Positions 28,923 to 38,280 of a stretch of 64,000 nt of DNA are shown piece after piece. The notes beneath the pieces are model-generated. The model was not told the DNA's origin and made no database searches. It saw only the letters and a list, made by a program, of their open reading frames with translations. This stretch comes from Klebsiella sp. RHBSTW-00484. Lineage in GTDB: Bacteria; Pseudomonadota; Gammaproteobacteria; Enterobacterales; Enterobacteriaceae. The stretch lies in assembly GCF_013705725.1 (NCBI RefSeq), contig NZ_CP055481.1, positions 434,001 through 498,000 of the forward strand, in the 5' to 3' direction. The position numbers and the translations under genes were made by a program. Each line of letters opens with the position of its first letter. Position 1 is the first letter of the stretch.

Positions 28923-30502
28923 TTCTTCAGCGTTTCCCAGGTCAGGCCAAAGCGCGCGAGATATTTTCGCAGCCGGTCTGCGTCGTTGACGGTGGCTTTG
29001 CCGAGGCGCGAGACGTTAAAGAGCTGGCGTCCGGCATCGGAAATGGTTTTTGCTTGCTGGCATATAGCAATGACGTTTTGCAGATGCAGGCGGTCGAACA
29101 GGTCCAGATTTTCCGCCTCCGCCCCTAATAGCGCATCGAGCGCTGAGGGGCGGTTATCATTCCAGCTGTAGCGCAGGCGCTCAATCTCATCTTCTACCGT
29201 GTTTACCGTGATGCGACCGTTGTCCGCCAGGGTTGCCATACGGGTGACGCTGGCGGAAAGCTCGCGGAAGTTGCCGCTCCACGCCGCCTGCGGTGAGGTG
29301 GCGAAGGCCAGCCAGGCGCGACGCGCTTCGGTGTTGAAGCGCACGCTATCGCCAGTCAGCGTGGCATGGCGCTCAATTTCATAATCGAGGTTCGGCTCGA
29401 TATCTTCCTGCCGCTGGCGCAGACCCGGCAGTTCAAACGTCCACAGATTTATACGCGCATACAGATCCTCGCGGAATTTACCCTGGGCAACCAATTGGCG
29501 TAAATCGCGCACGGTACCGGCGATAAGCTGAAAATCACTGCTCACCTGCTGGTCGCTGCCGAAGGGATAAAAGCGTTTTTCTTCAATAGCTTTGAGCAGC
29601 ATCGCTTGTTCATCTGCCCCCAGTTCGCCAATCTCATCGAGAAAAAGCATCCCACCGTTCGCGCTGCGTAGCAGACCGGCACGCTCTTCCCGCGCGCCGG
29701 TAAATGCCCCTTTGACATGACCAAACAGCGTCGACATTGCGGTGTCGCCACGCAGAGTCGCGCAGTTCACCTCAACAAACGCGCCGCTAAACTGATGGCG
29801 TGCCAGCTTTAATTCATAGATGCGGCGGGCCAAAAATGATTTGCCCGCGCCGGTCGGGCCGTTAAGCAACATAGGTGAACGGGAGCGGATGGCGACGCGC
29901 TCAATATGCTCGATCATGCGGTTGAAATGCAGATTGCGGGTCTCGATACCGGATTTCAGGAAGTTAAGCGTCTCTTCGCGCTCCTGGGCAAAGCGGCTGG
30001 CGATATCGTTGTAACGACTGAGATCGAGGTCGATGATCGTCACTTCGCCCGTGCTATGCGGCTTATCTTTCTTACGCGGTGGTGAGGTCTGGGCTAACCG
30101 CGCCGGGAGATAGCGCGCTTCCGCCAGCAGAAACCAGCAGATCTGGGCGACGTGGGTGCCGGTGGTTATGTGGATCAGATAGTCTTCGTCTTCAGGATGG
30201 AACCTGTGGCTGCGGGCGAAATCATGCAGGCAGGCGTAAACCTCTTCGAAGTCCCACGGATTGCGGATGGCTATCTCGACGCCAATGACTTCCGTTTCCG
30301 GCGATACGCTGGCGATATCCTGTTTTAAGGTTTCAAACAGCCCCCGCGAACGCGCGTCGTACAGCAGCTCAAGGCGATGGACGACTAACGTTTCCTGCTG
30401 GCACAGGCTTAAGGTTGGTCGCCATTTTTCCCAGCGTTGGCTGCCGCGGCCAACATAATCCAATACCGTACCGACAAAACCAAAGGCTACCGTTTTGCGC
30501 AT
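28904..30502 (-). CDS. rtcR: Sigma-54-dependent activator RtcR
   Basis: 532 residues, the E. coli length. N-terminal CARF-type regulatory domain (to about 180), central AAA+ domain with Walker A GPTGAGKSFLA, the sigma-54-contacting GAFTGA loop and Walker B MLFLDEIGE, and a C-terminal DNA-binding part. Activates the RNA-repair operon after sensing an RNA-damage signal; relatives of its N-terminal domain bind RNA ends or cyclic oligonucleotides. Divergent from rsr-rtcBA, which starts with a sigma-54 promoter. Overlaps glpR tail to tail. Confidence 0.97.
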   Translation of the reverse strand: MRKTVAFGFVGTVLDYVGRGSQRWEKWRPTLSLCQQETLVVHRLELLYDARSRGLFETLKQDIASVSPETEVIGVEIAIRNPWDFEEVYACLHDFARSHRFHPEDEDYLIHITTGTHVAQICWFLLAEARYLPARLAQTSPPRKKDKPHSTGEVTIIDLDLSRYNDIASRFAQEREETLNFLKSGIETRNLHFNRMIEHIERVAIRSRSPMLLNGPTGAGKSFLARRIYELKLARHQFSGAFVEVNCATLRGDTAMSTLFGHVKGAFTGAREERAGLLRSANGGMLFLDEIGELGADEQAMLLKAIEEKRFYPFGSDQQVSSDFQLIAGTVRDLRQLVAQGKFREDLYARINLWTFELPGLRQRQEDIEPNLDYEIERHATLTGDSVRFNTEARRAWLAFATSPQAAWSGNFRELSASVTRMATLADNGRITVNTVEDEIERLRYSWNDNRPSALDALLGAEAENLDLFDRLHLQNVIAICQQAKTISDAGRQLFNVSRLGKATVNDADRLRKYLARFGLTWETLKNQHSSS

Positions 30503-30568
30503 CTTAGATTTCCTTATAAAAGACGATATTTGATTATCGTATTTTGGCTTCTTCCGCGCAGCGGTTTT

Positions 30569-30582
30569 TTCGTTAAAACGAA
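30569..30582. promoter_or_regulatory. Palindrome upstream of the rtc promoter, candidate RtcR enhancer site
   Basis: TTCGTT-AA-AACGAA is a perfect inverted repeat centred about 86 bases upstream of the expected start site, a normal place for a sigma-54 activator site. The sequence to 30635 is very AT-rich and could bend. RtcR binding is inferred only. Confidence 0.4.
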
Positions 30583-30635
30583 GAGAGAAATAATTAATTC
30601 ATAAAAATCAATTAAATATAATTATTTTTAAAATC

Positions 30636-30651
30636 TGGCACGGTGGTTGCA
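30636..30651 (+). promoter_or_regulatory. Sigma-54 promoter of the rsr-rtcBA operon
   Basis: TGGCAC-GGTGG-TTGCA is a full match to the -24/-12 consensus (TGGCAC-N5-TTGCW). It predicts a start site near 30662, so translation must start after that. Confidence 0.92.
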
Positions 30652-30690
30652 ATAGTCATGGCATGGAGAATAACGGAAATGGGAAAACAG

Positions 30691-32244
30691 ATGGCGAATC
30701 CACTTTTGTTCCGTTCACTGTTACGGGACGCGCCGCTGGCAAATGCGCAAAACCACGAACGTGCAGCGGCTTTTGCCTTCACCCCGCGCCATAAGCTGGC
30801 GCAGATGGTGATGACCGGTTGCATGAACGAGACCTTTTATGCCAGCGCTCAGGCACAGCTCAGTGATGTTCTGGAGATAGCGAAAGACCTGGACGATCTG
30901 TTTCTCGCGAAGCTGGCGATTTATGGCCGCGAGCGGGGAATGATGAAAGATATGCCCGCGTTGTTGACCGCGATTCTGGCGGCGCGAGGTTCGGCGCTGC
31001 TGCCGGTGGTGTTTGCGCGGGTTGTCAACAACGGTCGGATGCTGCGTAACTTCGTGCAGATATTGCGCAGCGGCGTCACCGGTCGGCGCTCGCTGGGCAC
31101 GCGGCCGAAGAAGCTGGTTCAGCATTGGCTACAAGAGGCCAGCGAAGAGCGCTTATTGCAGGCTTCGGTAGGCAACTCGCCATCGCTGGCGGATATCGTG
31201 AAGATGGTGCACCCGCGTCCACAGGCTCCATGGCACGACGCTTTCTTTGCCTGGCTAATTGGCAAGCCGTGCGACAAAGCGCAGCTGCCGGAGAAAACGC
31301 AGGCGCTGCTGGCGTTTCGCGAAGGTCGTGAAGGTGCGGCTTTACCGGATGTGCCATTTTTACTACTGACCCACTCGCCGCTAAGTACAGAACAGTGGGC
31401 GTTGCTGGCCCAACGGATGAGCTGGCAAACGCTGCGTATGAATTTGAATACTCTAGCGCGTCACGGCGTGTTTGAGGATGCAACGCTTGCCGCCAGCGTG
31501 GCGAAGCGGCTGGCGGACAGGGCGCAGGTGCGTCAGTCCTGGGTCTATCCTTACCAGCTGTTGTCGGCGTGGAGCAATCTGCAAAGCAGCGTGCCGCAGG
31601 CGATTGGCGACGCCCTGGAGCAGGCGATGGAGTATGCGCTGGAAAACGTGCCACAGTTTCGCGGCAACGTGGTGGTTTGCCCGGACGTGTCCGGGTCGAT
31701 GCGCTCATCGGTAACTGGCCATCGCCAGGGGGCGACCAGCAAGATCCGCTGTGTGGACGTTGCCGGGCTGATTGCCGCCGCCGTGCTGCGTAACCACCCG
31801 CAGGCCCGCGTGTTGCCGTTTGAATGCGATGTGGTGAACGTCGCGCTTGATGCTAAGCAGTCGGTGATGCACAACGCGCAAAAGCTGGCGGCGGTGGGCG
31901 GTGGCAGCACCAACTGCTCCGCGCCGCTGCGCAAGCTGCTGGCCGAGCGGGCGCGGGTGGATCTGGTGATTATGGTGTCGGATAACGAATCCTGGATTGA
32001 TAAGTCGCGCCACGGCTCGACGGCCACCATGGAGTGCTGGGTTGAACTGAAAAAACGCAATCCGCAGGCACGTCTGGTGTGCATCGATATGCTGCCTTAC
32101 GGCACCACCCAGGCGATGGAGCGGGGCGATATTTTAAACGTCGGCGGTTTTAGCGACGAGGTATTTACGGTGATTGATAACTTTGTTAACGGTCGCTACG
32201 GCAGAGAGCACTGGCTGGAAGAGATTGAGTCGGTGACGCTGTAA
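30691..32244 (+). CDS. rsr: Ro60-like TROVE/vWA protein Rsr
   Basis: About 517 residues. Orthologue of the bacterial Ro protein Rsr of Salmonella and Deinococcus. Residues to about 330 form the TROVE ring of HEAT-like helical repeats; residues about 340-515 form a von Willebrand A domain with the metal site DVSGSMRSS, a later Thr/Ser position in GGGSTNCSAP and MVSDNESW. Bacterial Ro proteins bind Y RNAs and, with PNPase, handle structured or damaged RNA. The start must lie after the predicted transcription start near 30662; ATG 30691 (MANPLLF) or 30679 (MGKQMANP) both fit, with no decisive ribosome-binding site. Two Y RNA genes follow directly, then rtcBA. Confidence 0.9.
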   Translation: MANPLLFRSLLRDAPLANAQNHERAAAFAFTPRHKLAQMVMTGCMNETFYASAQAQLSDVLEIAKDLDDLFLAKLAIYGRERGMMKDMPALLTAILAARGSALLPVVFARVVNNGRMLRNFVQILRSGVTGRRSLGTRPKKLVQHWLQEASEERLLQASVGNSPSLADIVKMVHPRPQAPWHDAFFAWLIGKPCDKAQLPEKTQALLAFREGREGAALPDVPFLLLTHSPLSTEQWALLAQRMSWQTLRMNLNTLARHGVFEDATLAASVAKRLADRAQVRQSWVYPYQLLSAWSNLQSSVPQAIGDALEQAMEYALENVPQFRGNVVVCPDVSGSMRSSVTGHRQGATSKIRCVDVAGLIAAAVLRNHPQARVLPFECDVVNVALDAKQSVMHNAQKLAAVGGGSTNCSAPLRKLLAERARVDLVIMVSDNESWIDKSRHGSTATMECWVELKKRNPQARLVCIDMLPYGTTQAMERGDILNVGGFSDEVFTVIDNFVNGRYGREHWLEEIESVTL

Positions 32245-32250
32245 AGAATA

Positions 32251-32284
32251 TTCAGCGCGGTGCGAGTTTTCGCATCACGCTGAA
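32251..32284 (+). other. Hairpin between rsr and the first Y RNA
   Basis: TTCAGCG (32251-32257) pairs with CGCTGAA (32278-32284), and TGCG with CGCA nearer the loop. No T tract follows, so it is unlikely to terminate. It ends immediately before the 5' strand of the first Y RNA and may protect the rsr mRNA end or mark a processing site. Confidence 0.6.
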
Positions 32285-32402
32285 GGCACGAATGCCGGTG
32301 GATCTACACTACGAATGGCCAGGTCGCAGGTTCAAATCCTGCCGGAGTCCGACTCCGTAGCTCAGAGGATAGAGCAGGCGATCCACCTTAACTTGTCGTG
32401 CC
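32285..32402 (+). ncRNA. Y RNA with permuted tRNA-like domain, copy 1 (YrlB-like by position)
   Basis: The ends pair: GGCACGA (32285-32291) with TCGTGCC (32396-32402), then GGTGGATC (32297-32304) with GATCCACC (32380-32387), forming the Y-RNA stem expected to bind the Ro protein. The loop holds tRNA parts in permuted order. The T arm is GCAGG-TTCAAAT-CCTGC (32326-32342). An acceptor-like stem CGGAGT/ACTCCG (32343-32357) is closed by a short CCG loop. The D arm is TA-GCTC-AGAGGATA-GAGC-A (32358-32376). There is no anticodon arm and no free CCA end. Position between rsr and rtcB matches the Salmonella yrl genes. Mature ends are estimates. Confidence 0.85.
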
Positions 32403-32412
32403 ACCCTATTTT

Positions 32413-32514
32413 GGCGAATGCCTGTGGATCTACATATGTTGCGGGTTCGAGTCCCGTCAGAGCCTGGCTCTGTAGTTCAATGGTAGAACGGCGTATTCAC
32501 ATTAACTTGTCGCC
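32413..32514 (+). ncRNA. Y RNA with permuted tRNA-like domain, copy 2 (YrlA-like by position)
   Basis: Tandem relative of copy 1. Terminal stem GGCGA (32413-32417) with TCGCC (32510-32514), then TGTGGAT (32423-32429) with ATTCACA (32495-32501, one G-U). T arm GCGGG-TTCGAGT-CCCGT (32441-32457), acceptor-like stem CAGAGC/GCTCTG (32458-32472) with a CTG loop, D arm TA-GTTC-AATGGTA-GAAC-G (32473-32490), the last resembling a tRNA-Gly D arm. Every helix differs from copy 1 mainly by paired changes. It ends 27 bases before the rtcB ATG. Mature ends are estimates. Confidence 0.85.
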
Positions 32515-32541
32515 ACCCTATTAATAAAATGAGAAAAGACA

Positions 32542-33753
32542 ATGAATTACGAATTAATGACTACCCAGAATGCACCGGTAAAAATGTGGACTAAAGGCGT
32601 GCCGGTAGAAGACGATGCTCGTCAGCAGCTGATCAATACGGCGAAAATGCCGTTTATTTTCAAACATATTGCCGTGATGCCGGATGTGCACTTGGGTAAA
32701 GGATCGACCATCGGTAGCGTGATCCCAACCAAAGGCGCGATTATTCCGGCGGCGGTGGGCGTGGATATCGGTTGTGGGATGAACGCGCTGCGTACCAGCT
32801 TAACGGCGGCGGATCTCCCCGATCTTCCGGCGCTGCGTCAGGCAATTGAAACTGCTGTGCCGCACGGTCGTTCCAATACGCGTAGCCGTCGTGACGTTGG
32901 CGCATGGGAAAACCCGCCGGTCAACGTGGATGAGAAATGGGCGCAACTGGAGGCGGGATATCAGTGGTTAACGCAAAAATATCCGCGTTTTTTGAACACC
33001 AATAACCATAAACATCTGGGAACATTGGGAACCGGTAACCACTTTATTGAAATTTGCCTGGATGAGGGCGAACAGGTGTGGATTATGCTGCACTCCGGTT
33101 CACGTGGAATAGGTAATGCTATCGGTACGTATTTTATCGGCCTGGCGCAGCAGGAGATGCAGGATCAACTGGAAACGCTGCCGTCCCGCGATCTGGCGTA
33201 TTTTGATGAAGATACTGAATACTTTGACGATTATCTGCGAGCGGTGAGCTGGGCGCAGATGTTTGCCAGCCTGAACCGTGATGCGATGATGGAAAATACG
33301 CTGGCGGCGCTACAGAAATGCGTGGAGAAACCCATTACGCTCAGCATGGAGGCGATTAACTGCCACCATAACTATGTGCAAAAAGAGCAGCACTTTGGTG
33401 AAGAGGTCTTCGTGACCCGTAAAGGCGCGGTATCCGCGCAGAAGGGGCAGTTCGGGATCATTCCGGGTTCCATGGGGGCGAAAAGCTTTATTGTGCGCGG
33501 CCTGGGTAACGAAGAGTCGTTCTGCTCGTGCAGCCACGGTGCCGGGCGCGTGATGAGCCGTACCAAAGCGAAAAAACTGTTTAGCGTCGACGATCAGATT
33601 CTCGCCACCGCGCATGTAGAATGTCGTAAGGATGCGGATGTGATTGACGAAATTCCGATGGCTTACAAAGACATTGATGCGGTGATGGCCGCGCAATCCG
33701 ATCTGGTGGAAATTGTGCATACGCTGCGTCAGGTGGTGTGCGTTAAGGGATAA
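32542..33753 (+). CDS. rtcB: RNA 3'-phosphate/5'-OH ligase RtcB
   Basis: 403 residues (E. coli about 408). Joins RNA 2',3'-cyclic phosphate or 3'-phosphate ends to 5'-OH ends with GTP and Mn2+. The GMP-accepting His is in SCSHGAGR near residue 332; the metal-site motifs [24 protein letters not shown] and [12 protein letters not shown] are all present. The region near residues 95-110 and 255-262 differs by small gaps from E. coli. Follows the Y RNAs; rtcA starts 4 bases after its stop. Confidence 0.97.
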   Translation: MNYELMTTQNAPVKMWTKGVPVEDDARQQLINTAKMPFIFKHIAVMPDVHLGKGSTIGSVIPTKGAIIPAAVGVDIGCGMNALRTSLTAADLPDLPALRQAIETAVPHGRSNTRSRRDVGAWENPPVNVDEKWAQLEAGYQWLTQKYPRFLNTNNHKHLGTLGTGNHFIEICLDEGEQVWIMLHSGSRGIGNAIGTYFIGLAQQEMQDQLETLPSRDLAYFDEDTEYFDDYLRAVSWAQMFASLNRDAMMENTLAALQKCVEKPITLSMEAINCHHNYVQKEQHFGEEVFVTRKGAVSAQKGQFGIIPGSMGAKSFIVRGLGNEESFCSCSHGAGRVMSRTKAKKLFSVDDQILATAHVECRKDADVIDEIPMAYKDIDAVMAAQSDLVEIVHTLRQVVCVKG

Positions 33754-33757
33754 CAAA

Positions 33758-34783
33758 ATGGAAAGGACTATCGCGCTGGACGGCGCGCAGGGAGAAGGCG
33801 GCGGGCAGATTTTGCGCTCGGCGCTGAGTCTGTCGATGATAACCGGCCAGCCGTTTGAGATTACCAGCATTCGTGCCGGGCGGGCTAAGCCGGGTCTTCT
33901 GCGCCAGCATTTAACGGCGGTGTTGGCGGCGAAGGAAATCTGTGGCGCCGAGGTCAGCGGCGATGAACTGGGCTCGCAGCGGTTACGCTTTGCTCCGGGA
34001 CGGGTTCGCGGCGGGGAGTATAAATTTGCTATCGGTAGCGCAGGTAGCTGCATGCTGGTGCTGCAAACCGTGCTTCCGGCGCTGTGGCTTGCCGACGCTG
34101 GCGCACGTATTGAGGTACATGGCGGAACCCACAATCAGGCCGCTCCCAGCGCGGATTTTATTTGCCGCGTCTGGGAACCACTGTTGGTGAAGATGGGGAT
34201 AAACCAGCGCACCACCCTGATAAAACATGGCTTTTATCCGGCTGGTGGTGGCGCGGTAGTGACGGAGGTTGAGCCGGTCGCGTCGCTGAACGGGTTGCAA
34301 CTGATATCGCGGGGTGAAACGGTGAGTATTCACGCCGAAGCCCTGCTGGCGGCGGTGCCTTACCACGTTGGCGAGCGCGAAGTGATGGCGCTGGAAGCCT
34401 GGTTTCCGCTGACGGATAAGAAAGTTCGGGTGTTGGAAGGCGGTGCCGGACCGGGGAATACGCTGTCGCTGACCGTTGAGAGCGCGCATCTGACGGAGCT
34501 GTTTGTTGCCTTTGGCACCAAAGGCGTGAGCGCGGAAAAGGTCGCGCTCCAGCTGGCATCGGAGGCGAAACGCTATCTCGCAAGCCCGGCGGCGGTGGGG
34601 GAATATCTGGCTGACCAGCTGATTTTACCACTGGCGCTGGCGGGAGAAGGCGCGTTTACCGTGGCGAAAACGTCAGCGCATTTGCTGACCAATATTGCGG
34701 TAGTCGAGCGGTTTTTACCGGTGAGGTTTAGCTGCGAGCCGCTCGACGGCGGCTATCTTATTCAGGTACGGGCAGACGGCTAA
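33758..34783 (+). CDS. rtcA: RNA 3'-terminal phosphate cyclase RtcA
   Basis: 341 residues. Converts a 3'-phosphate RNA end to a 2',3'-cyclic phosphate with ATP through a covalent histidyl-AMP; the likely His is residue 308 in [10 protein letters not shown]-terminal [14 protein letters not shown] and later HGGTHN are family signatures. The ATG at 33758 follows AAGGGATAACAA; a longer frame runs back into rtcB. Last gene of the operon; a REP pair follows. Confidence 0.96.
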   Translation: MERTIALDGAQGEGGGQILRSALSLSMITGQPFEITSIRAGRAKPGLLRQHLTAVLAAKEICGAEVSGDELGSQRLRFAPGRVRGGEYKFAIGSAGSCMLVLQTVLPALWLADAGARIEVHGGTHNQAAPSADFICRVWEPLLVKMGINQRTTLIKHGFYPAGGGAVVTEVEPVASLNGLQLISRGETVSIHAEALLAAVPYHVGEREVMALEAWFPLTDKKVRVLEGGAGPGNTLSLTVESAHLTELFVAFGTKGVSAEKVALQLASEAKRYLASPAAVGEYLADQLILPLALAGEGAFTVAKTSAHLLTNIAVVERFLPVRFSCEPLDGGYLIQVRADG

Positions 34784-34804
34784 CAACGTTCACCTTGCAG
34801 AAAT

Positions 34805-34902
34805 TGCCCGGTGGCGCTTCGCTTGCATGGCCTACAGACGGTGCGTAATTTGTTGATGTCACGGGGTTTGTAGGCCGGGTAAGGCGTCAGCCGCCACCCG
34901 GC
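34805..34902. repeat. Inverted pair of REP elements (BIME) between rtcA and malT
   Basis: One REP unit at about 34805-34836 (GCCCGGTGGCGCTTCGCTT..GGCCTACA) and an inverted one at about 34869-34902 (TGTAGGCCGGGTAAGGCGTC..CCGGC), about 30 bases apart. Typical of convergent gene ends, where they stabilise mRNA and may block read-through. Confidence 0.88.
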
Positions 34903-34953
34903 GAAAATACGCGAACAATACTAAAACAGGTTTGTCATCAGTTTCGCTTCGGG

Positions 34954-37659
34954 TTAAACCCCATACCCCATCATTTTGAGCAATCGCTGGGCATGCTGTA
35001 CGGCATCCTGGCGGTGAGCGACGCCAAGCTTCTGATACAAGTTGCGAATGTGGGTTTTGATGGTGGTCGCCGCGACGTCCAGCTCACCGGCTATCTGCTC
35101 GTTGCTGTAGCCGGAGTAGATTAGCCCCAGCACTTGCCATTCACGCTGGGTCAGCGGGCTGGTACGGATCAGTTCCGGGACTTCCGGATGGTTCAGCAAG
35201 CGTTCAACGAAACCTTCGTCAAAGTGGGCGAATTTGTGGCGATGATGCTGGTTAATATCACGTAAAATGCGCTGAGCGCGATGCTGTTCCAGCTCCGGCA
35301 GCGTGTTGAGCTGAATCAGCTGGCGTAGCTGCTGTGCCATCGCTTCGCCTTCAATTACAAAGTGGTTAATGAACCCGGTGCGGTTGGCGAGGGTGAGCGC
35401 TTCCAGTAGGGCTTTCTGCGCTTCGCTTTTACGCCCTGCTTGCCAGTAGAGCTGGTTGAGCAGCAGCAGGTTGCGGTTCAGGTCGCTCATTAAGCGCAAC
35501 GAACGGGCATTCTCATTTAACTCTTCAAGCACCATTTCGGCGGAATCGAAATCACCAAGCAGGATCTGCGCGCGGGCGATGTTCCGCCACTGGCTCTGCA
35601 GGAAGTGGTTATTGGCGAACTCCGGTTTTGGCGTCTGGCGTAGCCAGTTTGCCGCAGCGGCTTTGTCGCCAATCATCTGCCAGTAAATCACCCGGACTTT
35701 GTCGGCATTGGATACCCAGTCACTATGGTAATGGCCGTTGCCAAGCAGATTTTCCAGACGATTCAAATGACTGCGCGCGTTATCCAGATCACCCCGAGCC
35801 AGCGAGCACTGGATCATTAACGTCAGGCACTGTAGCTGCTGCTGCGGCTGATAAGTTGAAAGCACCGCCATGCCGTTGCGTGCGGAGGTTTCCGCTTCAT
35901 CCAGCCGCGCCCACGCCCACAGTAACTGGGAACGAATACGCAGCAGGAATTCATGCATCGGCAACTGTTCGAGATGCTGTTCGCGGATGAGCTGGAAGGC
36001 TTTTTCCTGAATTTCCCAGGCCGCCTGCAGGAACCCCTGAGCAAAGAGGATTTCGCTTTGTTGGATCATGCTCCATAACGCGTAATGCCAGACGTCATGG
36101 CGGCGGGCCATCTGTTCGGTTTGCTGCATCACCGCCAGCGATTTACTCAACTGGCCTTTGCAGTGCAGCACTTCGCCATGCACCGAGGTGGCCACGATGC
36201 GGCTGTAGTAGCTGGCGAGCGGCAGTTCGTCGAGGGCCACCATTGCCAGGCGCTCGGCTTCTTCCTGATCGCCTGCGTTAATCGCTACCTGGGCGCGCAG
36301 GGCGTTGAAGTCGCCGTGCATGGCGGTATCCATTTCCGCATCCATCTCCTGCTCGGCGCGGGCCAGCAGGGTATTCACTTCGCTATAGCGGTGCTGGCTC
36401 TGCATCAGCCAGGCCTGTAAGAGAATCAAACGCGGATTTTCCAGCAGGTTTGACCACGGCAGCGCCGCCAGAGACTGCTCCAGCAAACCCAGCTCGCTGT
36501 GGTTAAACATGACCCACGCGTGATTAAGCAGGATATCGCGCAGCATTTTGGCATCACCCGCCGCCAGGGCATGGTGAATGGCCTCGCTTGGGAAGCCTTG
36601 CGCCATCCAGCTTTCGGCGGCAGCACGATGAATTTCCGGCAGTTCAACCGCCAGTTCCCACTGGCAGCGCTGGCGCAGGAAGTTGCCGAACAGCGGATGA
36701 TAGCGGAACCACTCGCCGGAATCGTCCATCCGCTGCAGAAATAGCCCCTGACGCTCAATCTCTTCCAGTTGCATCTGACCATTTTCTTCGCCTGTCACGC
36801 GGACGATCAGTGCATCGTTCATTGAGCGCAGCAGCGAGCTTTTCAGCAGGAAGTTACGCGTTCGCGGATCGACGTTATCCAGCACTTCATCGACCAAATA
36901 GTCGGAAAGATGGCTGGCGTTGATACCGGCAAGACGGCGAGCGGAATGATGAGCGGAGGTATTGTTCTGACGGGCGGAGAGGGCGATGAGCTGGAGCGCG
37001 GTGGCCCAACCGGCGACATCGTCGCACAGCCTTTTACTGTCGTCGGCCTCGATTGGCGAGCTGAGACGACAGTCGAAAAATTGTTTGGCTTCCTGATGAG
37101 TGAAGGCCAACTGCTGGCTACCAATTTCAAGCAACTGATCGCGAACGCGCAGGTTGGCAATACCGAGCTGCGGCAGGTTACGCGACAGCACCACCAGGGT
37201 CATATTTTCCGGTTGATGACGAAGGAAGAAGCGCATCGCATCATGAATAACCGGATTACTGATCAGATGGTAATCATCAATCACCAGGAATAATGGGCGC
37301 TGCCAGTCGGCAAGCTCGATAAAGAGCTGCGCGAAGAGGGAGGGCAGGCTGGCGTACTGGCGTTTTTGCACCATGGTTTCGCTGGCCGCGCAGTGGCCGC
37401 CGGTGGCCTGCTGAATGGCGGCGATCAGATAGCTGGCAAAACGCTCCTGTTGGTTATCGCCTTCATCCAGCGAAAACCAGCCAAGGTCATTTTTCCCCGC
37501 CGCCCATTGAGAAACGAGCGTGGTCTTACCGTATCCAGCCGGACTGGTCACCAACGCGAGACGATAATTGTTCGCGCCGGAAAGTTTCGCCAGTAATCGC
37601 TCACGAACCACGGTGTGTTCAAGGCGGACCGGACGACTTAATTTAGACGGAATCAACAT
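34954..37659 (-). CDS. malT: Maltose regulon activator MalT
   Basis: 901 residues, identical in length to E. coli MalT. N-terminal STAND NTPase domain with Walker [13 protein letters not shown] near 39, a central helical-repeat (SUPR) domain that binds maltotriose, and a C-terminal LuxR-type helix-turn-helix ([19 protein letters not shown], near 832-850). Activates mal promoters with ATP and maltotriose. Divergent from malPQ. Confidence 0.98.
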   Translation of the reverse strand: MLIPSKLSRPVRLEHTVVRERLLAKLSGANNYRLALVTSPAGYGKTTLVSQWAAGKNDLGWFSLDEGDNQQERFASYLIAAIQQATGGHCAASETMVQKRQYASLPSLFAQLFIELADWQRPLFLVIDDYHLISNPVIHDAMRFFLRHQPENMTLVVLSRNLPQLGIANLRVRDQLLEIGSQQLAFTHQEAKQFFDCRLSSPIEADDSKRLCDDVAGWATALQLIALSARQNNTSAHHSARRLAGINASHLSDYLVDEVLDNVDPRTRNFLLKSSLLRSMNDALIVRVTGEENGQMQLEEIERQGLFLQRMDDSGEWFRYHPLFGNFLRQRCQWELAVELPEIHRAAAESWMAQGFPSEAIHHALAAGDAKMLRDILLNHAWVMFNHSELGLLEQSLAALPWSNLLENPRLILLQAWLMQSQHRYSEVNTLLARAEQEMDAEMDTAMHGDFNALRAQVAINAGDQEEAERLAMVALDELPLASYYSRIVATSVHGEVLHCKGQLSKSLAVMQQTEQMARRHDVWHYALWSMIQQSEILFAQGFLQAAWEIQEKAFQLIREQHLEQLPMHEFLLRIRSQLLWAWARLDEAETSARNGMAVLSTYQPQQQLQCLTLMIQCSLARGDLDNARSHLNRLENLLGNGHYHSDWVSNADKVRVIYWQMIGDKAAAANWLRQTPKPEFANNHFLQSQWRNIARAQILLGDFDSAEMVLEELNENARSLRLMSDLNRNLLLLNQLYWQAGRKSEAQKALLEALTLANRTGFINHFVIEGEAMAQQLRQLIQLNTLPELEQHRAQRILRDINQHHRHKFAHFDEGFVERLLNHPEVPELIRTSPLTQREWQVLGLIYSGYSNEQIAGELDVAATTIKTHIRNLYQKLGVAHRQDAVQHAQRLLKMMGYGV

Positions 37660-37782
37660 AGTTCTACATTTCGCTGTGCAAGGGAGGAATTGCGAATTTT
37701 TTTGCGCTTCGTAATTAATATCTAATAAGGTCGGCCATAATGAATTTTATTGCAAGTTATGTCCGAGTTTTATGCTCTTGAA

Positions 37783-37798
37783 TTTGCTCTATGTCACA
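37783..37798. promoter_or_regulatory. CRP site of malT
   Basis: TTTGC-TCTATG-TCACA corresponds to the known CRP site of E. coli malT (flanked by GAA..AA there too). One half is perfect. About 125 bases upstream of malT. Confidence 0.7.
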
Positions 37799-38173
37799 AA
37801 TTTTGACATAGAGTGAAATTCATATAAAAGGGTGACAGCGTGCGCGGTTACTGGGTTTGCGGGATTTTTAGGCACAATAAGCTAATCTTTTTTTACAATA
37901 CTAGTAGTTGTTTGTTTTTATTAAATTATTCTCAGTGAATTCTTATAAGTCACCCTTTTGAGTTATTTCTGTATTAAAGTCCGCTTATTCCCACGATATT
38001 TACTTTTATTTCTCAATATTTACAAAGCGGCATTTTGCTTACTTTTCTCATCTTGGCTTGTAACACATTTTCATGCAGCAGGTCGCGGGAGAATTGTTGT
38101 TCCGATGCGGCGAATTTTCCAGCATAATTTCGCCAGTAAGCTAACGTAATAGTGCCCAAGATCACACTTTTCG

Positions 38174-38219
38174 CTCATCCCTGCTACTCCTCCCCGGCTA
38201 ATCCCTGGCGGGATGAGGA
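38174..38219 (+). promoter_or_regulatory. MalT boxes of the malPQ promoter
   Basis: Three GGATGA-type hexamers: GGATGA on the minus strand at 38175-38180, GGGGAGGAG on the minus strand at 38187-38195, and GGATGAGGA on the plus strand at 38211-38219. Mixed orientation as in E. coli malPp. They lie about 60-105 bases before malP. Confidence 0.65.
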
Positions 38220-38280
38220 CGTGACTCCGGGAGGTCGGCACACTAACGCTAACTGTTTTAGTAAAGGACCCGGATTTCTT

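Larger units (their letters stand above)
37660..38280. other. malT-malP divergent control region
   Basis: 621 bases. Left half: malT leader and promoter with a CRP-like site at 37783-37798; AT-rich from 37870 to 38000. Right end: MalT boxes for malPQ at about 38174-38219 and the malP ribosome-binding site AAAGGA at about 38263-38268. I see no credible gene; a short plus-strand frame at 37958-38149 is not supported. Confidence 0.7.

Noticed and set aside
32326..32376. A real tRNA gene in the rsr-rtcB spacer
   Set aside because: T and D arms are present but in permuted order, the acceptor stem is closed by a short loop and there is no anticodon arm or CCA end.
32315..32524. Open frame of about 69 codons across the Y RNA region
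   Set aside because: It covers both structured RNAs, has no ribosome-binding site and no homology I recognise; the paired changes fit RNA, not coding.
37958..38149. 63-codon frame upstream of malP
   Set aside because: It lies in the malT-malP control region, with AT-driven composition and no homology.
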